A stretch of DNA of 64,000 nucleotides from positions 682,001 through 746,000 of the forward strand of contig NZ_JAGIOB010000001.1 in the NCBI RefSeq assembly GCF_017876495.1, read 5' to 3'. The translations under genes were made by a program, and so were the position numbers. The stretch comes from Microlunatus capsulatus. GTDB lineage: Bacteria; Actinomycetota; Actinomycetes; Propionibacteriales; Propionibacteriaceae. Under the pieces are notes generated by a model. The model saw only the letters and a list, made by a program, of their open reading frames with translations. It did not search any database and was not told the origin of the DNA. Of this stretch, positions 1-8,624 are shown in pieces. Numbering within the stretch: position 1 is the stretch's first letter; each line of letters opens with the position of its first letter.

Positions 1-463
1 GGGCGTTGCGCTCGGTGGCGAACACGGCGCCCAGCTCGGCGAGCGCTGGCGCCGGCACGGAGGAGCGCGCCGGGTTGAGGATCGTCAGCTCCTCCTCGGT
101 GAGGTGGTGGTTGATGAGCCGGGAGAGCTCCTCGACCGCCTCGTCGAACTCCTCGCCCGCGACGCTGGTGAGCTCCAGCACGTCCAGCAGCGCCTGGTTG
201 CCCTCGGCGTGCTCGTGCTCGCCGTGCTGGGCCTCGTGGTCGCCGATCGCGTGGTCGTCGCGCAGCGTCGGGTAGACGAACCGCTCCTCGGCCTCGGCGT
301 GCGCGACGTGCAGCGCGGCGAGGGCCCGGCGGACCGCGTCGCGGTCGGAGCTGGCGTCGCGGAGCTGCCGCAGCAGGGTCTCGAAGCGGCGGTGGTCGTC
401 GAGGATCAGCTCGACGACGTCGCCGGCGACGGGACGGCCCAGGTCGATCGGGGTCGAGGTCAT
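1..463 (-). CDS. Hemerythrin-like (HHE domain) protein, C-terminus cut by window edge
   Basis: Read leftward and truncated by the left edge; 154 residues are visible. The His/Glu spacing is that of the HHE cation-binding four-helix bundle: DDHRRFE from residue 22, HAEAEERF from 55, a His-rich HGEHEH from 80 and NHHLTEEE from 118. Such proteins bind a non-haem, often di-iron, centre and are linked to O2/NO sensing or iron handling; nothing visible tells which. The gene is divergent from mug. Start ATG at 463 is chosen because a TAGCGT -10 box (471-476) sits 7 nt upstream and there is no Shine-Dalgarno sequence, implying a leaderless mRNA. Family call is strong, function open. Confidence 0.85.
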   Translation of the reverse strand, partial: MTSTPIDLGRPVAGDVVELILDDHRRFETLLRQLRDASSDRDAVRRALAALHVAHAEAEERFVYPTLRDDHAIGDHEAQHGEHEHAEGNQALLDVLELTSVAGEEFDEAVEELSRLINHHLTEEELTILNPARSSVPAPALAELGAVFATERNA

Positions 464-470
464 GGCGGTC

Positions 471-476
471 ACGCTA
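471..476 (-). promoter_or_regulatory. -10 box of a probable leaderless promoter (hemerythrin-like gene)
   Basis: TAGCGT on the minus strand ends 7 nt before the ATG at 463. No Shine-Dalgarno sequence and no clear -35. The same geometry recurs at many starts in this window. Confidence 0.55.
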
Positions 477-551
477 CCGCGCGGCGCTCCCCGCCCGGAC
501 CCCGTGCAGCCCGGCGCCAGGCGTCGCACCGACCTCTCCCGCGCCCCGTCG

Positions 552-620
552 GCACTCCCGCGCCCGGCGCACCGGGCGCGGGAGTGCGGAACGGGCGCAG
601 GAGTGCGGGACGGGCGCGGG
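552..620. repeat. Perfect 15-bp hairpin followed by 19-nt direct repeats
   Basis: Arms 552-566 and 573-587 are perfect reverse complements around a 6-base loop. The right arm is then repeated almost exactly in a 19-nt direct-repeat unit (CGGGCGC-R-GGAGTGCGG-R-A, from about 573 to 620, about 2.5 copies). It lies between the divergent hemerythrin-like gene and mug, upstream of both, so it is not a terminator. Function unknown. Confidence 0.6.
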
Positions 621-658
621 GACCGACCTCCACCGCCCGTCGGGGTCGGGGCCGGCGG

Positions 659-664
659 TAGGTT
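659..664 (+). promoter_or_regulatory. -10 box of a probable leaderless promoter (mug)
   Basis: TAGGTT followed by 6 nt and the GTG start at 671, with no Shine-Dalgarno sequence. Confidence 0.5.
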
Positions 665-670
665 CTCCCG

Positions 671-1270
671 GTGGGGTTCACGCGCGCCGAGCTGGAGAGC
701 TTCCGGGACCGGGCCGTCCCCGACCTCGCGGGGCCGGACGTCCGGCTCGTCTTCGTGGGCATCAACCCGAGCCTGTGGACCGCCGGCACCCGCACCCACT
801 TCTCCCACCCGGGCAACCGGTTCTACCCCGCGCTGCGGCTGGCCGGCATCATCGACCGCGACGTCGACCGCGCCGCCGGGATGACTGACGACGACCGCGC
901 CTCCTTCGTCCGCCGGGGCATCGGCCAGACCAACCTGGTGAACCGGGCGACCGTCCGGGCCGACGAGCTCGACGCCGACGAGCTCCGCGCCGGCGCGGAG
1001 CGGCTGCGCACGTTCGTCCGCACGCACCACCCGCTCGTCGTGGCCGTCCTGGGCATCACCGCCTACCGGACGGCGTTCGGCCGGCCCGCGGCCCGCGGCG
1101 GCGAGCAGCCCGAGCCGCTGGAGGGGGCCCGGCTCTGGGTGGTCCCGAACCCCAGCGGGCTCAACGCCCACGAGACGACGGCCACCCTGGCCGCCGCCTA
1201 CGCCGAGCCCGCCCGCGCCGCCGGCCTGCTGCCGGCCGAGCCCTCCCCGACGACCGCCGACCCGACCTGA
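671..1270 (+). CDS. mug: G/U mismatch-specific uracil-DNA glycosylase (Mug/TDG family)
   Basis: Base-excision repair enzyme that removes uracil or thymine opposite guanine. The 199-aa protein carries the family motifs in order: GINPSL at 30-35 (active-site motif 1, with the Asn that positions water), FSHPGNRFYP at 44-53, and NPSGLNAH at 160-167 (motif 2, which wedges into the helix). Length fits the family. The start is GTG at 671, 6 nt after a TAGGTT -10 box, suggesting a leaderless message. The C-terminal 15 residues are low-complexity. It stands alone between a hemerythrin-like gene (divergent) and a GPP34 gene (convergent). Confidence 0.92.
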   Translation: MGFTRAELESFRDRAVPDLAGPDVRLVFVGINPSLWTAGTRTHFSHPGNRFYPALRLAGIIDRDVDRAAGMTDDDRASFVRRGIGQTNLVNRATVRADELDADELRAGAERLRTFVRTHHPLVVAVLGITAYRTAFGRPAARGGEQPEPLEGARLWVVPNPSGLNAHETTATLAAAYAEPARAAGLLPAEPSPTTADPT

Positions 1271-1288
1271 CCGCGGCCGGCCGCGGCC

Positions 1289-1990
1289 TCAGCTGCCACC
1301 GCCCCCGCCGCCGCCGTCACCACCCCCGGAGACGACGACGGACGCCGTCGCCGCGGCCACCTCGTCGAGGGCCTGCTTGACCGCACCGGCCACCCAGTCG
1401 CCCTCGCTCAGCTCCTTCGCCCGCCGCTGGACCAGCCGCCGGTCCTGGTCGGGCAGCACCTTGGGCAGCAGCCCGGCCACCCGGAGCAGGGCGACCAGCA
1501 CGACGGTCCGCTCGGCCGGGGTGGTGCCGGCGACCAGCGCCCCGTGCAACCGCCGCCGGACCTCGTCCTCGGCGGCGCGGTCGCGCGCCGGCCACGTCGT
1601 CCACGGGAACAGCCCCAGCACCTTCTCGTCCACCCGCTGCAGGATGCCGACCCGCGCCAGCCGCTCGGCCAGCCGCTCTCCCAGGCCCTTGGTGATCCGC
1701 CGGCTCGACATGCTGCTCAGCAGGTCCTTGACCTTGCGGCCCTCCGCGGCGACGGCGGCAGCCAGGGCGCGGTCCAGCTCGACGTCGTCGGTGGGGCGGG
1801 GGTCGGTGACGGTGATCCGGCCGCGGCGGGTCCAGCCCGTCTCCGGCCCGGTCACCCCGATCCGCTCGGCCAGCGCCAGCTCGGCGACCAGGGCACCGCC
1901 CAACGTCGGGTCCAGCCGGTCGGTGCCCACCAGCCGTCGTCCGGTGGTGTCGTCCAGGGCCAGCAGCAGGAGCTCTTCGGCGATCAGCAC
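1289..1990 (-). CDS. GPP34 (GOLPH3/Vps74-like) family phosphoprotein
   Basis: Bacterial member of the GPP34 family, whose eukaryotic relatives bind phosphatidylinositol-4-phosphate and recruit glycosyltransferases at the Golgi. The bacterial role is not established. The 233-aa product has the typical start IAEELLLLALDD, the GWTRRGRITV-type segment, LLSSMSSRRITKGLGERL near residue 93, and the later DEKVLGLFPWTTWP stretch. It ends in an odd Gly-rich tail (SGGGDGGGGGGGS). I chose GTG at 1990 rather than an upstream TTG/ATG because TACCGT (1997-2002) lies exactly 6 nt upstream and because homology begins there. It is convergent with mug and divergent from the M16 pair. Confidence 0.82.
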   Translation of the reverse strand: MLIAEELLLLALDDTTGRRLVGTDRLDPTLGGALVAELALAERIGVTGPETGWTRRGRITVTDPRPTDDVELDRALAAAVAAEGRKVKDLLSSMSSRRITKGLGERLAERLARVGILQRVDEKVLGLFPWTTWPARDRAAEDEVRRRLHGALVAGTTPAERTVVLVALLRVAGLLPKVLPDQDRRLVQRRAKELSEGDWVAGAVKQALDEVAAATASVVVSGGGDGGGGGGGS

Positions 1991-1996
1991 ACCGCC

Positions 1997-2002
1997 ACGG
2001 TA
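1997..2002 (-). promoter_or_regulatory. -10 box of a probable leaderless promoter (GPP34 gene)
   Basis: TACCGT on the minus strand, 6 nt before the GTG at 1990; no Shine-Dalgarno sequence. Confidence 0.5.
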
Positions 2003-2069
2003 GCGAGGCCGGGTCCGGCGCCGCCCCCGTGGCGCCGGGCGTCGGGGCCCTCGTGCTGTGATGGGACCC

Positions 2070-3359
2070 ATGAGTTCCGGCTCCGGCGCGACGCTCGCCT
2101 ACCCGATCGTCCAGCGCACGCTGGCCAACGGCCTCCGGGTCGTCGCCAGCCCCGACCACCAGACCCCCACGGTGGCGGTGAACCTCTGGTACGACGTGGG
2201 CTCCCGCGACGAGGAGCCCGGCCGCACCGGCTTCGCCCACCTGTTCGAGCACCTGATGTTCCAGGGGTCCACCCACGTCCCCTCGGGTCAGCACATCGGC
2301 CTGCTGCAGGCGGCGGGGGCCTCGGTCAACGCGACCACCTGGTTCGACCGCACCAACTACTTCGAGACCCTCCCCACCGGCGGGCTCGACCTGGCGCTGT
2401 GGCTGGAGGCGGACCGGCTGGCCGGGCTGCTCGACACCATGACGCAGGAGAGCCTGGACAACCAGCGCGAGGTGGTGAAGGAGGAGAAGCGCCAGCGCTA
2501 CGACAACGTGCCCTACGGCGACGTCATGGAGCGGATGATCGCGCTGACCTTCCCGGCCGACCACCCCTACGGGCACACCACCATCGGCTCGATGGCCGAC
2601 CTGGACGCAGCCACCCTGGAGGACGTGCGGACCTTCTTCCGCACCTACTACCTGCCGAGCAACGCCGTCCTCTCGATCGTCGGCGACATCGAGCCCGAGG
2701 AGGCGTTCGCCCGCGCCGACACCTACTTCGGCGGCCTGCACAGCGGCCAGAGGCCGGCCAAGCCCGTCGTCGCGCCGCTCCCGCCGCTGACCGGGACCGA
2801 GCGGGCCGAGACCTCCGCCGACGTCCCCGCCGAGGCGGTCTACCTGAGCTGGCGGCTGCCCGCCCGGGGCACGCCCGCCTTCGACGCCGTCGACCTGGCC
2901 TTCTCGGTGCTGGGCCACGGCCAGACGTCGCGCCTGCACAAGAGCCTGGTGCGGGGGTCCGAGCTGGCCGAGTCCTCCGGCGCCACCACGCTGGGGCTGA
3001 TCGGCGGCACCTCCTACGGCTTCGCCTACGGCCGGGCCCGCGACGGCGTGCCCGTCGAGCAGGTCGAGGAGGCCCTGGTGGCCGAGGTCGACGGGCTGGC
3101 CACCACCCTGCCGACCGAGCGCGAGCTGCGCCGCGCGCAGGCGCAGTTCGAGCGGCACTGGCTGCACGAGCTGGCCCGCGTCGACTCCCGCGCCGACGCC
3201 CTCGGCGAGCACGCCACCCTGCACCGCAACCCCGCCCTGGTCAACACCCGGATCGCGGAGGTGAACGCCCTCACCCTCGACGACGTGGCCGCGGCGCTCA
3301 CCTCGGTCTTCCGCAGCGACCAGCGGGCCACCCTGACCTACCGCCAGGAGCACGCGTGA
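2070..3359 (+). CDS. M16 family zinc metallopeptidase, catalytic subunit
   Basis: Zinc peptidase of the pitrilysin/processing-peptidase clan. The 429-aa protein has the inverted zinc motif HLFEH at 57-61 and the expected third ligand region NQREVVKEE around residue 131-139, so the catalytic site is complete. ATG at 2070 is preferred to GTG at 2058 because the conserved N-terminus starts just after it. It overlaps the next gene by GTGA at 3356-3359, so the two are translationally coupled. In known bacterial M16B pairs, one HxxEH subunit forms a heterodimer with a non-catalytic partner, which is what the next gene looks like. No signal peptide is visible, so a cytoplasmic role in peptide degradation is likely. 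Confidence 0.9.
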   Translation: MSSGSGATLAYPIVQRTLANGLRVVASPDHQTPTVAVNLWYDVGSRDEEPGRTGFAHLFEHLMFQGSTHVPSGQHIGLLQAAGASVNATTWFDRTNYFETLPTGGLDLALWLEADRLAGLLDTMTQESLDNQREVVKEEKRQRYDNVPYGDVMERMIALTFPADHPYGHTTIGSMADLDAATLEDVRTFFRTYYLPSNAVLSIVGDIEPEEAFARADTYFGGLHSGQRPAKPVVAPLPPLTGTERAETSADVPAEAVYLSWRLPARGTPAFDAVDLAFSVLGHGQTSRLHKSLVRGSELAESSGATTLGLIGGTSYGFAYGRARDGVPVEQVEEALVAEVDGLATTLPTERELRRAQAQFERHWLHELARVDSRADALGEHATLHRNPALVNTRIAEVNALTLDDVAAALTSVFRSDQRATLTYRQEHA

Positions 3360-4705
3360 CCACCACCTCCCTGCCCCAGCCCCCGGTCGGCCCGCCCGGC
3401 GCCTGGTCGTTCCCGACGCCGGTCGAGGGGACGCTCGCCAACGGCATCCGCACCCTCACCTACGACCGGCCCGGCCAGCACGTCGTCTCCGTCCACCTCG
3501 TCCTCGACGTCCCGCTGAACGCCGAGGACCCCGCGGTGGAGGGCGTCGCCACCATCACCGCCCGCGTCCTGGACGAGGGCAGCCGGGCCCACCCCGGCGA
3601 GGAGTTCGCCGAGCTGATGGAGACCGAGGGTGCGGGCTTCGGCGTCGAGCTGACCCTCGCGGGCACCCAGGCGGTGCTCGACGTGCCCGCCTCCCGGCTG
3701 GACCGGGCGCTGGAGCTGTTCGCCGAGGCGGTGACCACCCCCGCCCTGGGCGACGACGACGTCCGCCGCCACGTCACCCTGCGGCTCGCCGAGATCGAGC
3801 AGGGCCAGGCCAACTCGGCGCAGACCGCCACCCACACCTTCCGCGGCCTCACCTACGACGCCGGCAGCCGCGCGTCGCGGATGAACGGCGGCGAGGCGGC
3901 CACCGTCGCCGCCGTGACCCCGGAGGCCGTCCGGGACTTCCACGCCCGGCACTACGGCCCCGCCGGCGCCACCCTGGTGCTGGCCGGCGACTTCTCCGCG
4001 CTCGACCCGGTCGCCCTGGCCGAGCGGCACCTCGGCGGCTGGCGCAACGACGACCAGGTCCGCACCACCTACCAGGCGCCCGCCCCCGGCAGCCGGGCCA
4101 CGCTGGTCGTCGACCGGCCGGGCGCGGTCCAGGCCGACGTCCGGCTGGGCGCCTTCGCCGTCGACCGCACCGACCCGCGCTGGGCCGACCTCACCGTGGC
4201 CAGCTACGCGATGGGCGGGGCCTTCCTGTCCCGGCTCAACGCCGTGCTGCGGGAGGACAAGGGCTACACCTACGGCGTGCGGATGGCGTTCTCGCCGCTT
4301 CGCTCGGGCGGCAGCTTCGCCGTCCAGGGCTCCTTCCGCACCGAGGTGGTGGCCGACGCGCTGCGGCTGACGCGGGAGCTGCTGCAGACCGAGCAGGCGC
4401 CCTTCACCGACGACGAGGTGCGCGAGGCCGTCGCCTACTTCGTCGGGGTCTCGCCGCTGCGCTACGCCACGGCCGACGGCGTCGCCGACCAGGCCGGGAC
4501 GAACGTGCTGCTCGACCTGCCCGTCGACTACGTCGACCGCTCGCTGGCCGCCCTCGCCGACGTCACGCCGGCCTCGGCCACCCGGGCGTTCCAGGAGGTC
4601 GTCCGGCTCGACGAGCTGAGCCTCGTGGTCGTCGGCGACGCCGCCGTGGTGGCCGGGCCGCTGCGCGAGGTCGGGTTCGCCGACCTCGAGGTCCGCACCC
4701 GCTGA
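3356..4705 (+). CDS. M16 family peptidase-like protein, non-catalytic partner
   Basis: 449-aa M16-fold protein in which the HxxEH site is lost: the aligned stretch near residue 63 reads GVATITARVLDEGS. It keeps the substrate-binding element of the C-terminal M16 domain, SRLNAVLREDKGYTYGV near residue 290-307, where Arg and Tyr contact the peptide backbone. This division of labour matches bacterial class C processing-peptidase heterodimers, so I infer a complex with the product of the gene overlapping it upstream. GTG at 3356 overlaps the previous stop. The longer same-frame reading further upstream is out of frame with the first M16 gene and is a shadow. Confidence 0.87.
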   Translation: MTTTSLPQPPVGPPGAWSFPTPVEGTLANGIRTLTYDRPGQHVVSVHLVLDVPLNAEDPAVEGVATITARVLDEGSRAHPGEEFAELMETEGAGFGVELTLAGTQAVLDVPASRLDRALELFAEAVTTPALGDDDVRRHVTLRLAEIEQGQANSAQTATHTFRGLTYDAGSRASRMNGGEAATVAAVTPEAVRDFHARHYGPAGATLVLAGDFSALDPVALAERHLGGWRNDDQVRTTYQAPAPGSRATLVVDRPGAVQADVRLGAFAVDRTDPRWADLTVASYAMGGAFLSRLNAVLREDKGYTYGVRMAFSPLRSGGSFAVQGSFRTEVVADALRLTRELLQTEQAPFTDDEVREAVAYFVGVSPLRYATADGVADQAGTNVLLDLPVDYVDRSLAALADVTPASATRAFQEVVRLDELSLVVVGDAAVVAGPLREVGFADLEVRTR

Positions 4706-4713
4706 GGTCCGCG

Positions 4714-5562
4714 GTGGCCGTCCCCCGGTCGCGGGCCTTCGCCCAGGTCGACGTCTTCGCCAGCACCCCGCTGGGGGGCAACCCGGTGGCGGTGGTGCTC
4801 GACGGCACCGACCTCGACGCGGACGCGATGGCGGCGTTCGCCCGCTGGACCAACCTGTCGGAGACGACCTTCGTGCTGCCGCCGGACACTCCCGGGGCCG
4901 ACTACCGGTTGCGGATCTTCACTCCCGGCGCCGAGCTGCCGTTCGCCGGCCACCCCACCCTGGGCTCGGCGCACGCCTGGCTGGAGGCCGGCGGCGTCCC
5001 GCGGGACCCCGCGCTGCTCGTCCAGAGCTGCGCGGCCGGCCCCGTCCGCGTCCGCCGGAGCGGGTCGTCCCTGGCCTTCGCCGCCCCGCCCACGACGCGC
5101 AGCGGCCCGCTCGACGACGCCCTGCTGGCCCGGGTCACCGCCGCGCTCGGGGTGCGGGCCGACGCGGTGCTGGCCCACCAGTGGGTCGACAACGGTCCCG
5201 GCTGGCTGGCCCTGCAGCTGGCCTCGGCCGCCGCCGTGCTGGACCTGGAGCCGGACCTCGCGGCCGTGCCCGACCTCAAGATCGGCGTCCTCGGCGCCCA
5301 CCCCGACGGCCACCCGCTGCGCTGGGAGGTGCGGGCCTTCGCGCCGGCGCTGGGGCTGGGCGAGGACCCGGTCACCGGCAGCCTCAACGCCTCGCTCGCC
5401 CAGTGGCTGCTGCGCGAGGGCCGGACGGCGTCGCGCTACCGCGTGGGCCAGGGCGCCCGGGTGGGGCGGACCGGCGTCCTCGACGTCGAGCAGGACGCCG
5501 CGGGCACCGTGTGGGTCGGCGGGGCGACGACGACGGTGGTCCGCGGCACCGTCACCCTCTGA
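4714..5562 (+). CDS. PhzF family isomerase/epimerase-like protein
   Basis: 282-aa PhzF/YddE-fold protein with two similar halves. PhzF of phenazine producers isomerises dihydro-hydroxyanthranilate, but most members, including stand-alone ones like this, have unknown substrates. The catalytic Glu is in NLSETTFVLP (Glu50). The first half shows the FAGHPTLGSAHAW signature and the second half the matching GEDPVTGSLN motif near residue 216. The GTG start at 4714 is 8 nt after the M16 partner gene, so they are probably co-transcribed. No phenazine genes are nearby, so a role in phenazine synthesis is not supported. Confidence 0.85.
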   Translation: MAVPRSRAFAQVDVFASTPLGGNPVAVVLDGTDLDADAMAAFARWTNLSETTFVLPPDTPGADYRLRIFTPGAELPFAGHPTLGSAHAWLEAGGVPRDPALLVQSCAAGPVRVRRSGSSLAFAAPPTTRSGPLDDALLARVTAALGVRADAVLAHQWVDNGPGWLALQLASAAAVLDLEPDLAAVPDLKIGVLGAHPDGHPLRWEVRAFAPALGLGEDPVTGSLNASLAQWLLREGRTASRYRVGQGARVGRTGVLDVEQDAAGTVWVGGATTTVVRGTVTL

Positions 5563-5620
5563 GCCGCTGCGCCCGCCCGGGCGGGCGCACGAGCCCGCAC
5601 GCGGCCGGCCCCGGACGCGG

Positions 5621-5654
5621 CGACGGCCCCCGGGGAGCTCCCCGGGGGCCGTCG
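5621..5654. terminator. Bidirectional terminator, 34-bp perfect palindrome
   Basis: 5621-5654 is a perfect palindrome (CGACGGCCCCCGGGGAGCT plus its reverse complement), lying between the convergent PhzF-like and UPF0182 genes. No T-run is present, as is usual for actinobacteria. Confidence 0.75.
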
Positions 5655-5666
5655 TCAGCGGTGGGC

Positions 5667-8507
5667 CTAGCGGCCCATGGCCCGCAGCGCGCGCTGGGTG
5701 GCGGCCTGGGCCTCCTCGATCCGCGTCTGGTAGGTGCCGAGGTCGCCGTCGGCGAGCGCCTTGTCCGCGGCCTGGAAGGCCGCCTGCGCCTCGTCGAGCG
5801 CCTGGGTCGCGGCGGAGCTGTCCGTCTCGCCCGTCCCCGGCTCGGTCGGCTCGGCCGGCTCCTCCTCGCCCGTGCTGGCGCCGGAGTTGCCGGCGAACAC
5901 CTCGTCCAGCGCCTGCTGGAGGGTGTCGCCGATGCCCACCGACTGGCCGAAGCGGACGATGACGAACCGCAGCGCCGGGTAGGAGCCGGTGCTGCCCTGG
6001 CGCTGGGTGTAGACCGGGGTCACGTACAGCAGGCCGCCGCCGACGGGCAGGGTGAGCAGGTTCCCGAAGGACGACTGCGCCGTGCCCTGCTGGAACGGTC
6101 GCAGCCGTTCCGCGACCGTCTCGTTCGTCGTCATGGCGTTGAACGACTGGCCGGGCCCGTCGATCTGGGTGGTGTCGGACATCTGCAGCACGCGCATCCG
6201 CCCGTAGTCCGGGCTGCTGGCGTCAGCGTTCACCGCCATGTAGGCCGCGAGGTTGGACCGGCCGCGGGGCACGAAGGCGGTGGTCAGGGAGAAGATCGCC
6301 CGGTCGTCCTCCGGCCACTTGACCGAGAGGTAGAACGGCGACTCCTTGGCCTGGCCGGCCGTTTTCACCGGGTCGTTCGGCACCTCCCAGAGGGCCGAGT
6401 TCTGGTACCAGTTGTTCGGGTCGGTCTGGTGGTACTTGGCCAGGATCTGGCGCTGCACCTTGAAGTAGTCCTGCGGGTAGCGCAGGTGGTCCTTCAGCTC
6501 CGGGGAGATGTCGGACTTCGGCAGGACGACGCCCGGGAAGGCCTTCTCCCACGTCTTGAGGATCGGGTCCTCGGTGTCCCACTGGTACAGCTTCACCGTG
6601 CCGTCGTAGGCGTCGACGACCGCCTTGACCGAGTTCCGCATGTAGTTGATGTCGGAGTTGGCCTGGGCGACGACCGCGCCGCCGGAGGTGGCGGTCTGGG
6701 AGTCGGAGGTGACCTGGTTGAGCGCTACCCGCTGGCTGTAGGGGTAGGAGTTCGACGTGGTGTAGCCGTCGACGATCCAGACGATCCGCCCGTCGACGAC
6801 GGCCGGGTAGCTGTCGCCGTCGGTCTTGAGCCACGGGGCGGCCTTCGCGACGCGCTCCTTGGGGGTGCGGTCGTAGATGATCTTGGACGCGTCGTTCACC
6901 CGGCTGGAGAGCAGGATGTTGACGTCGGCGAACTTGGCCGCGTAGAGGATCCGGTGCCACAGGCTGCCGATGCCCACGCCGCCCGAGCCGGTGTAGGTGT
7001 AGGTCTTCGGGCTGCCGCCCTCGCCGCCGCCCGGGGTGTCCAGCTCGACGGGCGCGGTGCCGGCCGGCGCGCCGACGATGGAGTAGTCCATCGACGGCGA
7101 CTCGCCGAAGTAGATCCGCGGCTCGGCCTCGGAGAGCTCACCGGTGGGCGGGATGCCCTGGGCGATCCACTCGGGCTCGCCGCCGCTCTGCCGCCGGTTG
7201 CCGTAGGCCGCCACCAGGCCGAAGCCGTGGGTGTAGACGGTCTTGAGGTTGTTCCAGTTCTGCCCGGGCACGCCGGCCAGGTTCAGCTCCCGGACGCCGA
7301 CGACGGCGTCGGTCTCGGTGCCGTCGATGGTGTACCGGTCGACGTCGAGGGTCTCGGGGAACGCGTAGTAGCCGCGGACCTGCTGCAGCTGCTCGTAGGC
7401 CGGGCCGACGACGCTCGGGTCGATCAGCCGGATGCCGGGCAGCGCCTCGGCGTCGGAGCGGAGCTGGCCCGCCGTCGCCGTGGTCTCGGCCGAGTAGCTG
7501 GTGATCTCGACGTCGTCGATCCCGTAGGCGGCCCGGGTGGCGGCGATGTTGCGCTCGATGTAGGGGCGCTCCCGGGTGGGCTCGCTCGGCCGGACGCTGA
7601 AGTACTGCACGGCGCCGGGGTAGATCACGCCGAGGACGATGGCCGACAGCACCATGAGCACGAGGCCGATGGTGGGGACCACCCAGCGGCGCAGCACCGC
7701 GTTGGCGAAGAACAGCAGGGCGCAGATCCCGGCGATGACGGCGAGGATGGCCTTGGCCGTCACCGTCGCGTTGTCGGCGGTGTAGTTGATGCCGGTCAGC
7801 AGCTGCTGGTTCTGGATCTCCAGGCCGTACCGGTCGAACCAGTACTGCACGCCCTTCACCACGACGGCGAGGCCGATGAGGATCGAGAGCTGTGCCTGGG
7901 CCGCCCCGCTGGCGCCGCGGCGGGCGCCCGAGAAGCGCAGGCTGCCCATCACGTAGTGCACGAGGGCGGCGGCGACGGCGCTGAAGCCGAGCACCGCGAA
8001 GACGAAGGAGAGGACGAAGCGGTACCAGGGGTACCCGAACACGAAGAAGCCGATGTCGAGGCCGAACTTCGGATCGGTCGTGCCGAAGTCGGTGCCGTTC
8101 TGCCAGGCCAGGTAGGTGAAGATCTGGCCGGCGGCCGCCCCGCCCGCGAAGAGCCCGAGGACGACGCCGAGGGCCACGACCACCCAGACGAAGCGCGACT
8201 CCAGGACCTCCCGGTAGCGCTCCAGCAGCGGGCTGGCGGCGGTGCTGACCCGGACCCGGGGCCGGAAGCGGTAGGCGATGGCCGCGCTGGCGGCGACGCA
8301 GGCCGCCATCACCAGCCCGAAGACCGCGAACAGCCCGATCCGCGCGCTCAGCAGGGTGGTGAACACCGAGCCGAAGTCGAACGAGCGGTACCACAACCGG
8401 TCGGTCCACACGCTGGTGAAGATGGCGAAGAGCACGACCAGGACGGCCGCGATCACCAGGGTGGGCAGGATGGCACTCCGGCGTCCACCGATCCGTACGC
8501 TGCTCAA
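5667..8507 (-). CDS. UPF0182 family integral membrane protein (Rv3193c-like)
   Basis: Large conserved actinobacterial membrane protein of unknown function. It has about seven hydrophobic helices in the first third (the first around LVIAAVLVVLFAIF, then LFAVFGLVMAACVA and others), then a long presumably extracytoplasmic domain with family stretches such as AYGNRRQS, WKTDGDSYPAVVDGRIVWIVD and YLSVKWPEDDRAIFSLTT. It ends in a Glu/Thr-rich linker and a short Ala-rich coiled coil. TTG at 8507 is chosen because GGGAGAG lies about 9 nt upstream; no ATG or GTG is available, and a TTG at 8582 would add 25 charged residues with no ribosome site. In M. tuberculosis the homologue also neighbours the PDZ/Lon-like gene. 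Confidence 0.88.
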   Translation of the reverse strand: MSSVRIGGRRSAILPTLVIAAVLVVLFAIFTSVWTDRLWYRSFDFGSVFTTLLSARIGLFAVFGLVMAACVAASAAIAYRFRPRVRVSTAASPLLERYREVLESRFVWVVVALGVVLGLFAGGAAAGQIFTYLAWQNGTDFGTTDPKFGLDIGFFVFGYPWYRFVLSFVFAVLGFSAVAAALVHYVMGSLRFSGARRGASGAAQAQLSILIGLAVVVKGVQYWFDRYGLEIQNQQLLTGINYTADNATVTAKAILAVIAGICALLFFANAVLRRWVVPTIGLVLMVLSAIVLGVIYPGAVQYFSVRPSEPTRERPYIERNIAATRAAYGIDDVEITSYSAETTATAGQLRSDAEALPGIRLIDPSVVGPAYEQLQQVRGYYAFPETLDVDRYTIDGTETDAVVGVRELNLAGVPGQNWNNLKTVYTHGFGLVAAYGNRRQSGGEPEWIAQGIPPTGELSEAEPRIYFGESPSMDYSIVGAPAGTAPVELDTPGGGEGGSPKTYTYTGSGGVGIGSLWHRILYAAKFADVNILLSSRVNDASKIIYDRTPKERVAKAAPWLKTDGDSYPAVVDGRIVWIVDGYTTSNSYPYSQRVALNQVTSDSQTATSGGAVVAQANSDINYMRNSVKAVVDAYDGTVKLYQWDTEDPILKTWEKAFPGVVLPKSDISPELKDHLRYPQDYFKVQRQILAKYHQTDPNNWYQNSALWEVPNDPVKTAGQAKESPFYLSVKWPEDDRAIFSLTTAFVPRGRSNLAAYMAVNADASSPDYGRMRVLQMSDTTQIDGPGQSFNAMTTNETVAERLRPFQQGTAQSSFGNLLTLPVGGGLLYVTPVYTQRQGSTGSYPALRFVIVRFGQSVGIGDTLQQALDEVFAGNSGASTGEEEPAEPTEPGTGETDSSAATQALDEAQAAFQAADKALADGDLGTYQTRIEEAQAATQRALRAMGR

Positions 8508-8624
8508 CGAACTCGACTCTCCCTCAGTTTTTTCCTCGTCCGCGGACCGGTCACCGGCACCGCGGCGACCTCGTCCGTCCAACCGCCCGGGGAGGCCGTG
8601 GGTCGCCCCGCCGCCCCCGAGCGG

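Noticed and set aside
1544-4705. Fusion protein reading through the first M16 gene into the second
   Set aside because: The first two-thirds are in the wrong frame for M16-1; the true start is GTG 3356, coupled to the upstream stop.
4714-5562. Phenazine biosynthesis
   Set aside because: PhzF-like proteins are widespread without phenazine genes, and none are adjacent.
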